Below are positions 61,468 to 64,000 of a DNA stretch of 64,000 nucleotides, one piece after another; position 1 is the stretch's first letter; every line of letters begins with the position of its first letter. This stretch comes from Candidatus Binataceae bacterium (GTDB lineage Bacteria > Desulfobacterota > Binatia > Binatales > Binataceae): the NCBI GenBank assembly GCA_035508495.1, contig DATJMX010000036.1, positions 1 to 64,000 on the forward strand. Reading direction: 5' to 3'. A program made the translations under genes and the position numbers. The notes beneath the pieces are model-generated. The model did not search any database. It saw only the letters and a program-made list of their open reading frames with translations, and was not told where the DNA came from.

Positions 61468-62267
61468 CAGGATTGTGGACGCCGTCCCCAGATAAACAGG
61501 CGGCGGAAGGCGAAGGTTATAGCACCACTTGTACCGTAGGCCCGCTCGAGGCGCGCGCTGTATGCCGCGACGAAAGCTTCGTGGCGCGCCTCTGGCAGAG
61601 CGTCGAGAAAAGGCCGCAGCCCTGTCGAACGATACCACTGGGCCACGTCGGCGGCGCGTTCCATGGGATGACGGAATGTCAAATAGTAGCAATCTACGTC
61701 GACAAAGCCGATCTCTTTAAGCATCCGCGCGTAATGCTCGGGCGGCGGCACATCGCGAAACGACTGGTCAATACCGCCCAGCGCCGCGCACCACGCTGGC
61801 TCACGCGCGAGCGCGCCGAGCTCGACCTTGCCTGACTCATGCTCGTTGGCGGGCATCTGCACTGCCAGCCGGCCGCCGGGCGCCAGCGCGCCAAACCACG
61901 CCGCGAGCACCTCCCGATGATGCCGTAACCACTGGAGTGCTGCGTTGGAAAATATAACTGTCTGTACGCTGTCTGATGCTAGCTGCGCGATGTCACCGAC
62001 CGCAAAGGTCAGGCGCCGTTGCACATCAGGCGCTTGCGCGGCGCGCAGTTTGGTAGCGGATTCGATCATCGCGGGCGATAGATCGATACCGTGCACCACG
62101 CCATGCACACTACGCCGCGCAAGCTCGAGCGTGTTGTCGCCGGGACCACAGCCCAGATCGAGGATTCGCTCATCCTCGCCCAGTGGCAGGCGGCCGAGCA
62201 TATGCTCTACCGGTTCGGCGCGATAACGCCTGAAACGGTTATAGAGTTCGGGATTCCAATCAGTCAT
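61467..62267 (-). CDS. tam: Trans-aconitate 2-methyltransferase-like SAM methyltransferase
   Basis: A 266-residue methyltransferase that opens with the Tam pattern MTDWNPELYNRFRRYRAEPVEHML. Motif I is ILDLGCGPGDNTLELA, motif II GVVHGIDLSPAMI, and motif IV DSVQTVIFSNAALQWL. VAQWYRSTGLRPFLDALPEA near the C-terminus is also Tam-like. Tam methylates trans-aconitate to detoxify it; other carboxylic acids are possible. The start at 62267 is set by this pattern; the long frame upstream is spurious. Its stop overlaps the asparaginase-like start (ATGA). Confidence 0.88.
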   Translation of the reverse strand: MTDWNPELYNRFRRYRAEPVEHMLGRLPLGEDERILDLGCGPGDNTLELARRSVHGVVHGIDLSPAMIESATKLRAAQAPDVQRRLTFAVGDIAQLASDSVQTVIFSNAALQWLRHHREVLAAWFGALAPGGRLAVQMPANEHESGKVELGALAREPAWCAALGGIDQSFRDVPPPEHYARMLKEIGFVDVDCYYLTFRHPMERAADVAQWYRSTGLRPFLDALPEARHEAFVAAYSARLERAYGTSGAITFAFRRLFIWGRRPQS

Positions 62268-62371
62268 GAGAGGAAGTGCTTGAGACGGCAGCATAGAGGG
62301 CAAAGCGGCACGTAACAAGCGGCTTTCAAAACATCGCGATCGGCGCTGCGCTTCGCAGCCGGAACAATCCA

Positions 62372-62439
62372 GCCACAAAAGCACCGAGTCACAAAGGTGA
62401 ATCAAAACATTCCTTAGTGGCTTTGTGCCTATGGGGTTT
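62372..62439. repeat. Diverged intergenic repeat of the CACAAAG/CTTTGTG family, copy 3
   Basis: GCCACAAAAGCACCGAGTC and TTAGTGGCTTTGTGCC form an imperfect inverted repeat with the same core words as copies 1 and 2 at the other end of the window, but without the GC hairpin. It lies in the 222 bases between divergent genes. Confidence 0.45.
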
Positions 62440-62489
62440 GCTGACGCGCGCGGCGCGGCGTGCATTTCGGACACCATGCTTGCGCAATC

Positions 62490-63485
62490 ATGCCACGATC
62501 GGCGATAGCAGTATGCGTGAACCAGACAGGGAGAGCGCGCAGCGGGCGCCGGCGCAGGTTCCTCGGCGTCGGGGTCGCGATGCTTGGGCTGCCTGTCATC
62601 TTGTGGGTCGGCGCAGCGACCTTCATCGCCAATCAGATCAAGTATCCGATCTTTTTGTCGAGCGCACGGGGCGACGATGTAGTGGGCGAGCACGTTCCCG
62701 AGCGCACCAGCCATCCTTACGACCTGGCGCGCTCCTCGATCGGCGTGATGCCCGACGAGTTCAAAGCGGGTCAGGTAGAGTTCGCGGGATTGCCGGTTGA
62801 CGTAAGCGGGCTCTATTTCCACGGACGCAGGAGCGACACGATCATTCTGCTCGCAGCCGCCGGGGGCGGCACCGAGTCGCTGATTCCATACGCGCAATTT
62901 CTATACGCCGCGGGTTACTCGGTCCTCGCGCTCGACAGTCTGAGCAACGCGCATCTGGGTACCGACTTCGGATGGACCGACAGCGCGGCCGTGCTGAAAG
63001 CGGCGGCGAAGCTGCGCCATGACGGCGTGGGGCGAATCGCCGTGATGGGAATCTCGGAGGGCGGCGCGGCCGCGATCTTCGCGGCTGCCGAAAAACCGAT
63101 GTTCAGCGCCGTGATCGCTGACAGCTCCTACGCTAACCTCGACGAGATGCTGCGGCAGAACCCCTCGATCGCGGGGCTGAATCCGGCGTTCGCGGCCACG
63201 GTGCTGGGGATCGCAGAGCATCGATGGTTCCCGCGGCCCTTCACCGAGATCGCGCCCGCTGATGCCGCGCTCAAGCTGCGATGTCCACTGCTGGTCATTC
63301 AGAACGAGGCCGACCCGTTGACTCCGGTCGCAAACGGCCGAGCAATCGAGGACGCCGCCCGCAAATCGGGAAATCGGGCCCAGCTCTGGGTCGCTCCCGC
63401 CCAAGGGCACGGCAACGCAATCTTCGAGATTTCCGACCAGTATAAAAAGCAGGTCCTGGATTTTCTCGCCGCGAACATGAGCTGA
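62490..63485 (+). CDS. Membrane-anchored alpha/beta hydrolase
   Basis: A 331-residue protein. An N-terminal basic region and one hydrophobic helix (FLGVGVAMLGLPVILWVGAATFIA, about 25-48) anchor it, with the catalytic domain outside. The nucleophile Ser is in VMGISEGGAAA, the acid Asp is in QNEADPLTPV, and the His is in PAQGHGNAI. The fold matches the serine aminopeptidase/BAAT-like hydrolases (the family of BEM46 and prolyl-oligopeptidase-like enzymes). The substrate is unknown. The start could be later than the ATG at 62490, since no clear ribosome-binding site is seen. Confidence 0.8.
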   Translation: MPRSAIAVCVNQTGRARSGRRRRFLGVGVAMLGLPVILWVGAATFIANQIKYPIFLSSARGDDVVGEHVPERTSHPYDLARSSIGVMPDEFKAGQVEFAGLPVDVSGLYFHGRRSDTIILLAAAGGGTESLIPYAQFLYAAGYSVLALDSLSNAHLGTDFGWTDSAAVLKAAAKLRHDGVGRIAVMGISEGGAAAIFAAAEKPMFSAVIADSSYANLDEMLRQNPSIAGLNPAFAATVLGIAEHRWFPRPFTEIAPADAALKLRCPLLVIQNEADPLTPVANGRAIEDAARKSGNRAQLWVAPAQGHGNAIFEISDQYKKQVLDFLAANMS

Positions 63486-63509
63486 AGCTCTCTGAATCCC
63501 TCGCCGTTA

Positions 63510-64000
63510 ATGGGCAAAGAAGATTTCGCCGAGAGGCTCTTTTCCTGCGGTGGTGTCTGTGGATCAATAATGGCGGCGCAGTTGATGCTGCGCCTGGCTA
63601 AAGGGGTGGCCGACAATTCTTCACTGCGCGATTCCGCCTTGAGCGCTTCCAGCGAGCGCGATGGCGATTCTCGTTCGCTCGAATTCGAACTGCGCAACAT
63701 CGCATCGATCGCGGTCCGCGCCTGCAATGCTGGCGTGACGGCGCTCTCGTGTGCCCTCTTTGGAACGACGGCCGATGTCCGCGCAGGAGATGGATCCGCG
63801 AAGTGGGACGCCGTCCTCGAGGCCGCATGCTCCGCGCTCGCAAACCGAATGCTCGATTCGGAGACGAACGGCCATGGCGGAACCACACTTTCGGCCCCGC
63901 AGCTCGAATCGCTCATCGCCCGTGCGCGCAAAGTTGACCCGCGGGCGCGCATCCATGCTGCCGCACTGTCTCGGCACGGAGCGGTGGTGAAAGCGATCGC
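63510..64000 (+). CDS. Protein of unknown function, N-terminal part only
   Basis: The frame runs off the right edge, leaving about 163 residues: MGKEDFAERLFSCGGVCGSI, then MAAQLMLRLAKGVADN, a Ser/Arg-rich linker, and a helical part with LEFELRNIASIAVRACNAGV, KWDAVLEAACSALANRMLD and LSAPQLESLIARARKVDPRA. Several Cys occur, but no known motif. The frame has no stop over 491 bases and encodes a plausible helical protein, while the opposite-strand frames are low-complexity Arg/Ser strings. No clear ribosome-binding site precedes the ATG. Confidence 0.45.
   Translation, partial: MGKEDFAERLFSCGGVCGSIMAAQLMLRLAKGVADNSSLRDSALSASSERDGDSRSLEFELRNIASIAVRACNAGVTALSCALFGTTADVRAGDGSAKWDAVLEAACSALANRMLDSETNGHGGTTLSAPQLESLIARARKVDPRARIHAAALSRHGAVVKAI

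Noticed and set aside
62268..62897. N-terminal extension of the Tam-like methyltransferase
   Set aside because: It runs antisense through the hydrolase gene and the repeat; the Tam pattern begins exactly at 62267.
63299..63952. Minus-strand open frames at the right end
   Set aside because: The product is Arg/Ser/Ala-rich with no motif and is antisense to the hydrolase gene end and to a better plus-strand frame.

Overview
The window is GC-rich bacterial DNA packed with genes on both strands. There is no tRNA, rRNA, CRISPR array, phage or transposase gene in it. The gene mix includes many luciferase-like flavin oxidoreductases, class III CoA-transferases, acyl-CoA dehydrogenase-fold monooxygenases, Rieske oxygenases, SDRs, amidohydrolases and an EFG-less complex I operon. 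This suggests an aerobic or microaerobic, uncultured soil-type bacterium that degrades hydrophobic organic compounds. The mix resembles Candidatus Binatota/Desulfobacterota-like genomes, but that placement is an inference from gene content, not a measurement.

Layout. 0-11.3 kb: a partial exported protein; a methyltransferase bracketed by two copies of a MITE-like repeat; a TldE/TldD protease pair behind a CoA-transferase; MoxR ATPase and recO; then a minus-strand stress/redox block (two MsrA paralogues, a nitrate-reductase-associated family protein, an aldo/keto reductase, a SnoaL-like protein). 11.4-16.5 kb: a plus-strand block of epoxide hydrolase, FAD monooxygenase, luciferase-like monooxygenase, APH-like kinase and a small coupled protein. 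16.7-21.3 kb: GST, an HsaA-like monooxygenase, and divergently an SDR, a PaaG-like crotonase and an EEP-family enzyme.

21.3-31.0 kb: a tight minus-strand run resembling a steroid ring-degradation module. It holds a KshA-like Rieske oxygenase, a LuxR regulator, an HsaA-like monooxygenase, a KstD-like dehydrogenase, an SDR, a second KstD-like flavoprotein, another SDR and a KshB-like reductase. Its promoter side carries a nested palindrome. 31.1-36.9 kb: two GFA-fold proteins, an amidohydrolase, two luciferase-like enzymes, a PPOX-fold protein and a carboxymuconolactone decarboxylase-like protein.

36.9-46.0 kb: two acyl-CoA dehydrogenases run divergently from a FadR-type GntR regulator. That regulator heads a seven-gene operon for hydroxylation and cleavage of an aromatic acid or its CoA ester: CoA-transferase, LigB-fold dioxygenase, SDR, Rieske dioxygenase alpha and beta, ACMSD-like amidohydrolase. 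A perfect TGGTTCAACCA site lies between the regulator and the acyl-CoA dehydrogenases, and a second copy lies 25 bases upstream of the amidohydrolase at 31.65 kb. Together they suggest a two-locus regulon.

46.0-56.3 kb: nuoABCDHIJKLMN, all 11 core subunits of the membrane and connecting arms, without nuoEFG. 56.4-64 kb: small zinc-ribbon and membrane proteins, a tandem-duplicated HCCA-isomerase/DsbA-fold protein, a coupled methyltransferase-asparaginase-ArnT-like operon, a membrane-anchored alpha/beta hydrolase and an unrecognised gene running off the right end.

The best candidates for something undescribed are the KshA/KstD/HsaA-like operon with its nested palindrome, the CoA-transferase/LigB/Rieske operon with its two-site operator, and the 11-subunit complex I.
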